DNA of 64,000 nt from Myroides profundi (lineage in GTDB: Bacteria > Bacteroidota > Bacteroidia > Flavobacteriales > Flavobacteriaceae). Location of the stretch: NCBI RefSeq assembly GCF_000833025.1, contig NZ_CP010817.1, positions 186,001-250,000 of the forward strand, given 5' to 3'. The position numbers and the translations under genes are program-made. Shown here piece after piece: positions 1 to 7,496 of this stretch. A model generated the notes under the pieces. The model did not search any database and was not told the origin of the DNA. It saw only the letters and a list, made by a program, of their open reading frames with translations. How positions within the stretch are numbered: the first letter of the stretch is position 1; each line of letters starts with the position of its first letter.

Positions 1-310
1 TAAGTTGTGTGATTTGTCCTCCTGTTAGAGGCATTAAGAATACATCTCTGTTGCTGTATTGGTCAGAAGAGAATGCAAGCCAATTTCCATCAGGAGATAC
101 GCGAGGGTTAGTCTCGTTGCCTTCTAAGGCAGTTACTCTTAGAGCTTCTCCACCAGCTGTTGGAGCTTGCCATATATCGCCATTATAGCTAAAGTAAGTA
201 GTCTTTCCATCAGGGCTTAGTGATGGGGTAGAAGCAAATTTAGGTGATTGCTGTCCCCATGCTAAACTTACAAGAGAAAGTGTAAGTAAGGTGATAGTGT
301 TTTTGATCAT
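1..310 (-). CDS. Tricorn-like secreted protease, N-terminal fragment (partial)
   Basis: The 5' part of a gene that runs off the left edge, with its ATG at 308-310; about 103 codons are visible. The product begins with a short hydrophobic signal peptide ending near Ala-Trp-Gly-Gln, so it should be exported. Two WD40-like (PD40) repeat motifs follow: one with Ser-Leu-Ser-Pro-Asp-Gly-Lys and one with Arg-Val-Ser-Pro-Asp-Gly-Asn-Trp, the latter followed by Ala-Phe-Ser-Ser-Asp. This N-terminal propeller is typical of flavobacterial S41 tricorn-protease homologs of about 1,050-1,100 residues. The catalytic part lies outside the window, so a TolB-like or amidohydrolase-fused PD40 protein remains possible. 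Confidence 0.7.
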   Translation of the reverse strand, partial: MIKNTITLLTLSLVSLAWGQQSPKFASTPSLSPDGKTTYFSYNGDIWQAPTAGGEALRVTALEGNETNPRVSPDGNWLAFSSDQYSNRDVFLMPLTGGQITQL

Positions 311-430
311 TGGTTAATATTTTTAATAAACATAAAAATATTTTCCTTAACTCACTAATCCTAATTTAGTTTTAACTGTTGATAGAAGGCTAATAGCAAG
401 GTGTCTGTATTCAAATAGACCTATAAAAAG

Positions 431-460
431 AACGAGACAATACCTCAATATTGCCTCGTT
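431..460 (-). terminator. Intrinsic terminator of the M14/cyclo-ligase operon
   Basis: Arms AACGAG(a)CAATA and TATTG(c)CTCGTT form an 11-bp stem with one mismatch. On the minus strand it is followed by a CTTTTTAT tract, just downstream of the cyclo-ligase stop. Confidence 0.7.
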
Positions 461-469
461 CTATATGTG

Positions 470-1033
470 TTAAAATCGATATACTTCTGTCGGTGTGATG
501 CAATAGTCAAGAGGTATGTCTCCTTCTCTCACATCGCTGATATGGTCTTCTGGTGGGAAGAAACTCAAGCCCACTTTGATCACATTGGGTTTGCATTCTG
601 CTAAAAATCTATCGTAGAATCCCTTGCCATAGCCTATTCTATTTCCTTGTTTGTCATAAGCTAATAAGGGAATGAAGACTACATCAAGCTGTTTTTCGCT
701 TACTTGAATGCCGTCTATAGGTTCAGGAATACCATAACTATTGACTTTAATCGTAGTGTTATCCGTCAAGAGGTAATGTGACAATGTCCCCTCCTTGAAG
801 TCAGATTTAGATAAGATAGTATTCTTATCCTTACCCGCTAATATCTGCAGTAGGTATTCTGTATCTATTTCTTTTTTATTTCGAATACTTAGAAACAGGT
901 GGTAGTTCACTTTATCCCAGATTGGTAACTGTAGTGCTTGATTTGCGATTTCTAAACTGAGGTCATCTATTCTATCTAAGTCTAAGTTATCACGAAGGGC
1001 TTTATATTTTAATCTTAATTCTTCTTTATTCAT
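470..1033 (-). CDS. 5-formyltetrahydrofolate cyclo-ligase
   Basis: A 187-aa protein of the 5-FCL/MTHFS family, which converts 5-formyl-THF to 5,10-methenyl-THF using ATP in the cytoplasm. The family signature is clear near residues 133-146: Gly-Asn-Arg-Ile-Gly-Tyr-Gly-Lys-Gly-Phe-Tyr-Asp-Arg. The basic N-terminus (Lys-Glu-Glu-Leu-Arg-Leu-Lys-Tyr-Lys) fits the ATP-binding region, and the length is normal for the family. Its ATG overlaps the stop of the upstream M14-family gene by 4 bp (ATGA), so the two are translationally coupled. A terminator follows directly. Confidence 0.93.
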   Translation of the reverse strand: MNKEELRLKYKALRDNLDLDRIDDLSLEIANQALQLPIWDKVNYHLFLSIRNKKEIDTEYLLQILAGKDKNTILSKSDFKEGTLSHYLLTDNTTIKVNSYGIPEPIDGIQVSEKQLDVVFIPLLAYDKQGNRIGYGKGFYDRFLAECKPNVIKVGLSFFPPEDHISDVREGDIPLDYCITPTEVYRF

Positions 1034-1980
1034 TTTTTTAATGTTTTTGAGATGTGAAATACTGCATCTCCTTGATAGACTATAGGAGCATCATTTACAT
1101 TGATTACATAGCCTGCATTCGGTGCTTTGATTGTTGTGTTTTCTTTTCCATACGGGTCAGATACCTCTGCTAATACAGCTCCTTTCTCTACGTACGAACC
1201 TATTTTTACCTGATCGTGTAATAACCCAGAGCGCTTAGCACGTACCCAAATAGAGTTGGTGATGATGGTCATATCTTCTTTAGGAGGACAGATGCTAAAC
1301 TCATCTTTCAACATATCAAAAGAGTGTAAGAATCGCTTCGTACCTTCTACTCCCATTTCTGATACATCAGAGTTAATATCTAAGGACTTTCCTCCTTCGA
1401 ATAATAGCATTTTGATACCTTTCTTAGCACACGCATTTCTAAAAGAACCAGCTATCTGTGCTGAGTACAATAAGAAAGGTGGGTGAAAGATAGTCGCTAA
1501 CTCTTCTAACTCTAGGTTTTCTGGAGCGATTCTGATTTGAGGAGCGTTAAATCTACTTGCACCTCCTGCGTGAAAGTCGATAGCATAATCTACATGAGGC
1601 AAGATATAGTTCACGAGATAATGGGCAAAACGTCCTGCTAGTGAACCAGTCTTACTACCAGGGAATACCCTGTTCATATCTCTACCATCTGGGAACTCTC
1701 TAGATTGGTTAATAAACCCAAATATATTAATCACAGGGATACAAATAATCGTACCTCGCTTAGGAACATTCATTCCACGATGTACTATCTGACGTACGAT
1801 ATCCACCCCATTCAACTCATCACCATGTAGTCCAGCAGAGAGTAATACGGTAGGACCGTCTAGTCTAGCTCTGGATACGATAACAGGTATTTTTAGTTTA
1901 GTAGCTGTGTGTAATCTTGCGATTTCAAGGTTTAAAGTCTTGGTTTCACCGGGATGTATTGTTTCATCTAGTATAGTCAT
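1030..1980 (-). CDS. Succinylglutamate desuccinylase/aspartoacylase-family (M14) protein
   Basis: A 316-aa zinc hydrolase of the M14 AstE/AspA group, which removes acyl groups or amino acids from small amides. Visible motifs are Gly-Leu-His-Gly-Asp-Glu-Leu-Asn-Gly (zinc ligands His52 and Glu55), Gly-Arg-Asp-Met-Asn-Arg near 99-104 (substrate carboxylate binding), Asp-Phe-His-Ala-Gly-Gly with the third zinc ligand His137, and a later Leu-Phe-Glu-Gly-Gly that probably carries the catalytic Glu. The C-terminal 70 residues look like a biotinyl/lipoyl-type beta domain, as in many bacterial homologs. No signal peptide is evident. It is the first gene of a two-gene operon with the cyclo-ligase. The substrate cannot be told from sequence; a RimK-associated role is one option. 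Confidence 0.85.
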   Translation of the reverse strand: MTILDETIHPGETKTLNLEIARLHTATKLKIPVIVSRARLDGPTVLLSAGLHGDELNGVDIVRQIVHRGMNVPKRGTIICIPVINIFGFINQSREFPDGRDMNRVFPGSKTGSLAGRFAHYLVNYILPHVDYAIDFHAGGASRFNAPQIRIAPENLELEELATIFHPPFLLYSAQIAGSFRNACAKKGIKMLLFEGGKSLDINSDVSEMGVEGTKRFLHSFDMLKDEFSICPPKEDMTIITNSIWVRAKRSGLLHDQVKIGSYVEKGAVLAEVSDPYGKENTTIKAPNAGYVINVNDAPIVYQGDAVFHISKTLKK

Positions 1981-2221
1981 CTTTCTAACAATTTTGGAAC
2001 TGTGAAGATATTAAAAGTTTCGCATTCGTGTTTTAATCGAAAGAGACAAATCGTTACTAGTGGTGTTTTTAGTGCTTTTTCGGGGGTGGTCGGCTTGTGG
2101 TCGGCATGTGATGGGCATGTGCTCGGCTAAAAAGTGCTATAAATAAGCCTATCACTAGCCTATCAACTAGGGAGCATATTGGGATGATAGGGAGAGACGT
2201 GTCAACGACAGCGAATCCGCT

Positions 2222-2617
2222 CCAAGTGACCCATGGCATGGGTTGCATGTCCACGCTAGCAAGTAGAGACGCAATATTTTGCGTGTCAAAGTAAGTAAAG
2301 ACATCTCTTACAAATCCTCGCCAAGTGATACATGGCATGGGGTGCAAGTCCACGCTAGCATGTAGAGACGCAATATTTTTTGTGTCACAGTAAGTAAAGT
2401 CACGTAGTACAAATTCTCGCCAAGTGACCCATGGCATGGGTTGCAAGCTTACGCTAGCAAGTAGAGACGCAATATTTTGCGTGTCAAAGTAAATAAAGGC
2501 ATGTATTACAAATCCTCGCCAAGTGATACATGACATGGGTTACAAGTCCACGCTAGCAAGTAGAGACGCAATATTTTGCGTGTCACAGTAAATAAAGGCA
2601 TGTATTACAAATCTGCG
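2222..2617. repeat. 99-bp tandem repeat, four copies, each with two palindromes
   Basis: Four head-to-tail copies begin at 2222, 2321, 2420 and 2519, an exact 99-bp period, with the last copy decaying at about 2611. Each copy has a palindrome near its start (best form ACCCAT-GGC-ATGGGT) and a second one (ACGCAA-TATT-TTGCGT). Copy 2 has T for C in the second palindrome, which still allows a G-T pair. The left arm of the second palindrome sits in GTAGAGACGC, which resembles the palindromic TAGAGACG repeats I recall from Bacteroidota and cyanobacterial intergenic DNA. Because 99 is a multiple of three, a minus-strand frame stays open through the array (2069-2536); I do not regard it as a gene. 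The rest of 1981-2699 has short repeated words but no other clear gene. Confidence 0.9.
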
Positions 2618-2699
2618 ATAACGTGAGCTATATGTTTGAATAATTGAGTTTTGTAACAAGATAAATGAGTACATTTAATGTGTTTTAAATTAGATAATA

Positions 2700-3011
2700 A
2701 TGGTGTTTGGACTCAGTCACTTATTCGGTAGTTATGAATTAATCCACTCTAGTGTGAATGATGAAGCAGTCTCTTTTCTTATCCTGAAAGGTGGTGAAGA
2801 ATGTGGTACTCTTTTTATCTCAAAGAGCAGTAGACGCTTGACTTATCATATCGGGAAAGGACGCTATTTCGGAAAAGGGAGTATTGATCTAAAGGATGTG
2901 AACTTTGTTTATCATAAGGGGAGGGTATCTATACAGATACAAGGTAGTCGTACTCTAGTATTTAAGTGTAGCGAAGAAGTTTATGGGGTGTTAGACTCGG
3001 TGTTTGATTAG
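2700..3011 (+). CDS. Hypothetical protein (103 aa)
   Basis: Not recognised. The 103-residue product has no signal peptide or clear membrane segment and looks like a small alpha/beta cytoplasmic protein with alternating hydrophobic strands in its second half. The ATG at 2700 follows an AT-rich region with a possible weak -7 element about 30 bp upstream (TACATTTA). It is the first of four small same-strand genes ending at 4950 with no homology visible to me. The position between a repeat array and a toxin/antitoxin pair suggests accessory content. Coding status is supported by uninterrupted length and typical codon use, not by family recognition. Confidence 0.55.
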   Translation: MVFGLSHLFGSYELIHSSVNDEAVSFLILKGGEECGTLFISKSSRRLTYHIGKGRYFGKGSIDLKDVNFVYHKGRVSIQIQGSRTLVFKCSEEVYGVLDSVFD

Positions 3012-3087
3012 TTTTTAATGTTCCAGATTAAAATATGTAAAAATGGGGTCTGCGGGTTGTCGTAGGGCTAAACTTAAAAGAGTTATT

Positions 3088-3576
3088 ATGCAGTCAGCAG
3101 AATTAATTGATGTAGTATTTTATGGGACGTTTCGAGAGAGACAGTTAGAGCTCGTGCCATTGTTATTAGAAAAGTTTCGTAATTTTAGTTGTGTGATATA
3201 TGACAACGTTGAGATAGAAGCAATGCACTTTGATATAGATATGTTGAATCAGGCTACTTATCTGAATTTTGGTTTTGGTGTAGAAGAGCTTGTCTTTGAT
3301 GGGTACTGTATTCCCAATTTATTTGTAGATATTACTAAAGATGAAGATAAGATAGAGTTATTGATGTTTTTCGCTTTAGGAGACATTGAAGGAAGGACAG
3401 ATAAAGAGAGATTAGATATTCTAAAGTGTAGGTTAGATCTTGTTAAGGAGAGATATTCATTTGAATCTTATATCTGTCGTATGGATAATGGTGATGACGA
3501 TATGGATGATGAGATTTATTTTGATAGTAATGGTAGGTATGGAATGTTGTATAACAAATTAGGGCAGTATGACTAG
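3088..3576 (+). CDS. Hypothetical acidic protein
   Basis: Not recognised. From the ATG at 3088 it encodes 162 residues. An upstream in-frame ATG at 3043 would add 15 residues rich in Arg/Lys/Cys that look like translated non-coding DNA, so I prefer 3088. The product is acidic, with a run Asp-Asp-Asp-Met-Asp-Asp-Glu near the C-terminus, and lacks membrane segments. Its end overlaps the start of the next gene by 8 bp, which indicates translational coupling and a shared function. Small acidic proteins of this kind are common among immunity proteins of polymorphic toxin systems, but nothing in the sequence proves that here. Confidence 0.55.
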   Translation: MQSAELIDVVFYGTFRERQLELVPLLLEKFRNFSCVIYDNVEIEAMHFDIDMLNQATYLNFGFGVEELVFDGYCIPNLFVDITKDEDKIELLMFFALGDIEGRTDKERLDILKCRLDLVKERYSFESYICRMDNGDDDMDDEIYFDSNGRYGMLYNKLGQYD

Positions 3577-4702
3577 AAAAGAGGAATTAGAAAAGCGCGA
3601 AAAAGCATTTAGAGCTAATACAGGTGAGGAGTATTATGATCTTGCATTATATTATGATGAAGCTAATGATAAAGAACCAAATAAGTATAGTTTTCGAAGT
3701 TTATACTTTTATTTTAGAGCGGGGCAATTGGGATATGCAGATGGGTATAATGGAATAGGTACTCTCATTAGTAGTCATGATGGTGTTAAGAATAATATCA
3801 CTAGAGCAAGAGGTTATTTTAAGCAAGCAATAGAAAAAGGAAGTTATTGTGCAAAACTTAATTATTTCTTGACACTGAACCAAGAAGAGTATCCGACTTG
3901 TTTAAAGCTTGTTGTTACTGTTACAGGGGATAAGCTAGATAGTGCACGTTTTTCAGAATTAGTGGGTATTAGTCCTACTAATTTTTGGTTGAAGGGTGAT
4001 GATACAACACAATATCCATACAGTTTAGGACGTAAGAAGACTTGTTGGCAATATGAGTTTGATAATTTAATAACAAGAGACTTAGCACCATTAGTAGATT
4101 TGTTCAAAGAAAGTTTTGGGACAAAAGTGGATATTATTAGTAAGTATATTCAAGAGAATGATTTAATGATGGAGTTAGATGTAATAGCGGATATAAACTA
4201 CGGGATTATACCATCTTATTATATGGATAAAGAATTTATGAGTCTCCTAGTACAGATGAATGCAGATATCAATTTTGAACAAGAGTATTTTGAAGGTTTT
4301 GTTGATGACTATGCTGATTGGTTAAAAGAGCAAAAGATTGACTTAATCGAGAACGATAAACTGTTGTGTGCCTTTCAAGATAAGGAGGTGACAAAGTTTG
4401 TATATGATAATAAAAAGAAACGTATAGAGTTAAGCTTTGATGGTTATTATGATTGTATAAAGGGAGAAGAAATAAATAGCTCTTGTATATTAGTTATAGA
4501 GCAATGGGATGAAGTAAAGAATAAAATAGATTGTTCTATAAAGAATGAGGGGCTAAGGGCTAATCTCGCTGTCATAAGTAATATATTGTCCATCAGTGTA
4601 GTTGAAGATAGTGTTAATATGGTTGTTTGTACTACTGATGGTCAACAGTATGAGATTACCTTTAAGAAGGAGGCGATGTGGTTGTGTTTAGACTTTTATT
4701 AA
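3569..4702 (+). CDS. DUF4279-like protein with N-terminal Sel1/TPR-like repeats
   Basis: The 377-aa product has three parts. Residues about 1-100 look like Sel1/TPR-type helical repeats (tyrosine- and alanine-rich, ending with Ala-Arg-Gly-Tyr-Phe-Lys-Gln-Ala-Ile-Glu-Lys-Gly). Residues about 105-245 resemble DUF4279, with the pattern Leu-Val-Gly-Ile-Ser-Pro-Thr-Asn-Phe-Trp-Leu-Lys-Gly-Asp followed by a Trp-containing strand and Leu-Phe-Lys-Glu. The C-terminal 110 residues form a beta-rich segment I do not recognise. There is no signal peptide. It overlaps the gene before it by 8 bp. DUF4279 proteins often sit in accessory regions; an immunity-type role is an inference only. The domain call is by eye and moderately sure. 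Confidence 0.6.
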   Translation: MTRKEELEKREKAFRANTGEEYYDLALYYDEANDKEPNKYSFRSLYFYFRAGQLGYADGYNGIGTLISSHDGVKNNITRARGYFKQAIEKGSYCAKLNYFLTLNQEEYPTCLKLVVTVTGDKLDSARFSELVGISPTNFWLKGDDTTQYPYSLGRKKTCWQYEFDNLITRDLAPLVDLFKESFGTKVDIISKYIQENDLMMELDVIADINYGIIPSYYMDKEFMSLLVQMNADINFEQEYFEGFVDDYADWLKEQKIDLIENDKLLCAFQDKEVTKFVYDNKKKRIELSFDGYYDCIKGEEINSSCILVIEQWDEVKNKIDCSIKNEGLRANLAVISNILSISVVEDSVNMVVCTTDGQQYEITFKKEAMWLCLDFY

Positions 4703-4719
4703 CTAAAAAATGATATAGT

Positions 4720-4950
4720 ATGCCTAAGTTGAAGTGTGAATGTAATGAAGTAATAAAGCTTAGTGAGATACCGAGCCTATATCAGTATTTAATGATCTCG
4801 GATGTGGAGTATGACAGCTATAGTGGTTTAGTTGATACTGAAGAGCTTTATAGTAAAATGACTATAGTGGTGAAATGTCCTGCATGTCATAGGATGTATA
4901 TTTATAACAAAGGGTTTAATAGCTCGCCGACTATTTATTGTGTAGAGTAG
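4720..4950 (+). CDS. Hypothetical small protein with Cys pairs
   Basis: A 76-residue product with Cys-Glu-Cys near residue 5 and Cys-Pro-Ala-Cys-His near residue 55. The two pairs could form a small zinc-ribbon-like site, similar to short proteins that accompany immunity or TPR proteins in Bacteroidota. It starts 17 bp after the DUF4279-like gene and probably belongs to the same transcript. No membrane segment or signal peptide is present. I do not recognise a named family. It ends 19 bp before the convergent toxin gene. Confidence 0.55.
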   Translation: MPKLKCECNEVIKLSEIPSLYQYLMISDVEYDSYSGLVDTEELYSKMTIVVKCPACHRMYIYNKGFNSSPTIYCVE

Positions 4951-4969
4951 CTTATGTGCAATGATAATA

Positions 4970-5257
4970 CTAATAGTTAGGAGCTAGAGAAGTATGAAGT
5001 ACAGCTAGAATAGTTATAGTATTCGTTTTAGAATTAAAGTGATAGTGAATACCGTATGGAAATGTGGGGGTAAAAGCTATTCTAGGATCTCTATATTTTA
5101 CTTCAAAAGCAAGAGGATTGGTTGTGATTTGGTTAATTGTTTTTCTGATAGAAATTACAAAACGTTTCTCTAAACTTAAGAGTTTATCTTTATACCACAA
5201 CTTGGCAGAAGTGATATCACTCTTAGCATTTATGTGATATAGAACTGTGTAAGGCAT
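4970..5257 (-). CDS. ParE/RelE-superfamily toxin of a type II toxin-antitoxin pair
   Basis: A 95-aa protein with the ParE/RelE fold pattern: an N-terminal strand, a helix-turn-helix hairpin with Lys-Leu-Trp-Tyr-Lys-Asp and Glu-Lys-Arg-Phe, then strands with Val-Lys-Tyr-Arg-Asp-Pro-Arg-Ile-Ala and Tyr-Gly-Ile-His-Tyr-His-Phe, ending in Ile-Leu-Ala-Val-Leu-His. Members inhibit either DNA gyrase (ParE) or translation (RelE); the sequence alone does not decide which. Its ATG shares one base with the stop of the antitoxin gene (TAATG), the usual antitoxin-first arrangement. Confidence 0.8.
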   Translation of the reverse strand: MPYTVLYHINAKSDITSAKLWYKDKLLSLEKRFVISIRKTINQITTNPLAFEVKYRDPRIAFTPTFPYGIHYHFNSKTNTITILAVLHTSLAPNY

Positions 5258-5478
5258 TAATCATCTAGACTATTAAGTAATTCCTCTATAGGATGTAACA
5301 ATTGAGGATTGTCAAGATCTTTAATTCTTTCGTTTAAAATGTCTTTTTGCCATTGAGGGAGCTCATAATCAAAGTTTTCAATTTCTGGATGTGTCTTTTT
5401 GATTTGTTCCCAATCTTCTATAGTAATAAAAACTTCTGTAGTTTTGCCTTCACTATCTTGAATATATCTAGCTTTCAT
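5257..5478 (-). CDS. Antitoxin of the ParE-type module
   Basis: A 73-aa acidic partner located immediately upstream of the toxin. It has a short N-terminal strand pair (Lys-Ala-Arg-Tyr-Ile through Val-Phe-Ile-Thr-Ile) and a helical, probably disordered C-terminus that would wrap the toxin; the last residues include Glu-Glu-Leu-Leu-Asn-Ser-Leu-Asp-Asp. This layout is typical of addiction-module antitoxins in Bacteroidota. No clear helix-turn-helix is visible. The ATG at 5476-5478 is the only good start. The pair most likely autoregulates from the 200-bp gap before uvrC. Confidence 0.75.
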   Translation of the reverse strand: MKARYIQDSEGKTTEVFITIEDWEQIKKTHPEIENFDYELPQWQKDILNERIKDLDNPQLLHPIEELLNSLDD

Positions 5479-5654
5479 AATAATTGAGTTTTAGTTAACT
5501 GAGAGACAAAGATAAGTATATAGGATTAAAATTGTAGTATTTAGTTTGTTGTTTTTTAGGTTTTTATATTTTGTAATAAAGTATAATTTGCATAGTGGAT
5601 TTACAACAAAATACATAAACTGAACAGTTTTTTTAGCAAAGGAAATAGTTTTAG

Positions 5655-5662
5655 TATTTTTG
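5655..5662 (+). promoter_or_regulatory. Flavobacterial -7 promoter element for uvrC
   Basis: TATTTTTG matches the TAnnTTTG consensus and lies 18 bp before the uvrC ATG. No convincing -33 TTG is seen. Confidence 0.45.
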
Positions 5663-5680
5663 TGAGTATAATATTTACTT

Positions 5681-7477
5681 ATGCAGGTTTCACCTTCTTT
5701 AGCGGTACAGATACAGACATTACCAGATCAGCCAGGAGTATATCAATACTATGATAAGGATGATAAGATACTGTATGTAGGTAAGGCTAAAAACTTAAAG
5801 AAAAGGGTTAGTTCGTACTTTAATAAAATACATGATAACGCCAAGACAAATGTGTTGGTGAAGAAGATTGTGACGATAAAGCATATCGTTGTACCTACTG
5901 AGACAGATGCATTACTGCTAGAAAATAACTTGATTAAGCAGTTACAGCCACGTTATAATGTATTGCTAAAGGACGATAAGAGTTATCCATGGATATGTAT
6001 TAAGAAAGAACCTTTTCCGAGAGTGTTTACTACACGTCGTATGGTGAAGGATGGATCAGAATACTTCGGGCCTTATACGAGTATCAAGACTGTGCATACA
6101 TTGATTGATTTAATTAAAGAATTATATCCGTTGCGCACGTGTAATCTAGATTTGACGACTAGTAATGTAAGTAGTGGGAAGTATAAGGTATGTCTAGAGT
6201 ATCATATCGGCAACTGTGGTGGGCCATGCGAAGAGCGTGAGAGTGATAAGCAATACGACAATAAGATCAGAGCTATCCGAGATATCTTGAAAGGAAACTT
6301 TAAAGAGAGTCTAAAGGAGTTTAAGGATTATATGATGGAGTTGGCTTCTAATATGGAATTTGAAGAGGCACAAAAGGTAAAAGATAAAATAGATCTGTTA
6401 GAGAATTATCAGTCTAAGTCTACTATTGTTAGTTCTAAGATTAGCAATGTGGATGTGTTCTCTATCATCTCGGATGAAGGAGCTGCTTATGTTAACTTTC
6501 TACAAGTGTCTTATGGTGCGATCATTCGTTCGCATACGATGGAGTTGAAGAAGAAGTTAGACGAGACAGATGAGGAGTTATTAGAGCTTGCGATAACGGA
6601 ATTAAGAGAGCGCTTTCACTTGAATTCTAAAGAGATTATTGTTCCTTTTGATGTTGAGGTGCAAGAAGGGATACATGTGACTGTTCCTAAGCTTGGGGAC
6701 AAGAAGAAATTACTAGACTTATCAGAGCGCAATGCTAAGTATTATAGAATAGATCAACTTAAACAGATTAAGATAGTGGATCCAGAGCGTCATGTGAACC
6801 GTATCATGACACAGATGAAGAAGGACTTGCGTATGCATGTAGAGCCACGCCATATAGAGTGTTTTGATAACTCGAATATACAGGGGACTAATCCCGTGTC
6901 TGCTTGTGTTGTCTTTAAAGACGGAAAACCTAGTAAGAAAGATTACCGCCACTTCAATGTGAAGACTGTAGAAGGACCTAATGACTATGATACGATGGAA
7001 GAGATCGTGTATAGACGTTATAAGCGTGTGATAGAAGAAGGACAACCATTACCTGATCTTATTGTGATAGATGGAGGTAAGGGACAGTTAGGTGTAGCAG
7101 TTAATTGCCTTGAGCGATTAGGGATTAGAGGGAAGGTGTCTATTATCAGTTTGGCAGAGCGATTAGAAGAAATCTTCTATCCAGGAGATAGTGTTCCCTT
7201 GTATTTAGATAAGCGATCTGAGACGATGAAGGTGATCATACACCTTAGAGATGAAGCACACCGATTTGGGTTGACATTTCATAGAAACCAACGCAGTAAG
7301 AACGCGATAACAAGTGAGCTTGATGGGATCAGTGGTGTTGGAGAGAAAACAAAAACGACACTGATGAATCATTTTAAATCAACGAAGAGAATTAAAGAAG
7401 CTAGCTTAGAAGACTTAGAAAAAGTAATAGGAAAGTCAAAAGGGAAGCTTGTATTTGATTTTTTTCAAGTAAATTAG
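5681..7477 (+). CDS. uvrC: Excinuclease ABC subunit C
   Basis: UvrC makes both incisions around a DNA lesion in nucleotide excision repair, acting with UvrA and UvrB. The 598-aa product has an N-terminal GIY-YIG nuclease (Gly-Val-Tyr-Gln-Tyr-Tyr and Leu-Tyr-Val-Gly-Lys-Ala-Lys-Asn-Leu-Lys-Lys-Arg, residues 17-45), a Cys-rich stretch around Gly-Asn-Cys-Gly-Gly-Pro-Cys near 180, a UVR segment (Met-Glu-Phe-Glu-Glu-Ala-Gln-Lys-Val-Lys-Asp-Lys, about 225), the RNase H-like endonuclease domain (Glu-Cys-Phe-Asp-Asn-Ser-Asn-Ile-Gln-Gly and Ile-Val-Ile-Asp-Gly-Gly-Lys-Gly-Gln-Leu), and C-terminal helix-hairpin-helix repeats (Ile-Ser-Gly-Val-Gly-Glu-Lys). Full length. The patatin gene follows 19 bp later and may be co-transcribed. 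Confidence 0.97.
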   Translation: MQVSPSLAVQIQTLPDQPGVYQYYDKDDKILYVGKAKNLKKRVSSYFNKIHDNAKTNVLVKKIVTIKHIVVPTETDALLLENNLIKQLQPRYNVLLKDDKSYPWICIKKEPFPRVFTTRRMVKDGSEYFGPYTSIKTVHTLIDLIKELYPLRTCNLDLTTSNVSSGKYKVCLEYHIGNCGGPCEERESDKQYDNKIRAIRDILKGNFKESLKEFKDYMMELASNMEFEEAQKVKDKIDLLENYQSKSTIVSSKISNVDVFSIISDEGAAYVNFLQVSYGAIIRSHTMELKKKLDETDEELLELAITELRERFHLNSKEIIVPFDVEVQEGIHVTVPKLGDKKKLLDLSERNAKYYRIDQLKQIKIVDPERHVNRIMTQMKKDLRMHVEPRHIECFDNSNIQGTNPVSACVVFKDGKPSKKDYRHFNVKTVEGPNDYDTMEEIVYRRYKRVIEEGQPLPDLIVIDGGKGQLGVAVNCLERLGIRGKVSIISLAERLEEIFYPGDSVPLYLDKRSETMKVIIHLRDEAHRFGLTFHRNQRSKNAITSELDGISGVGEKTKTTLMNHFKSTKRIKEASLEDLEKVIGKSKGKLVFDFFQVN

Positions 7478-7496
7478 AGGAAAAATTAACATAGTG

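Noticed and set aside
2069..2536. A 155-codon minus-strand frame made of 33-residue repeats
   Set aside because: It arises because the 99-bp DNA repeat is a multiple of three; no promoter or recognisable family is seen, and the palindromes explain the conservation better than protein coding.
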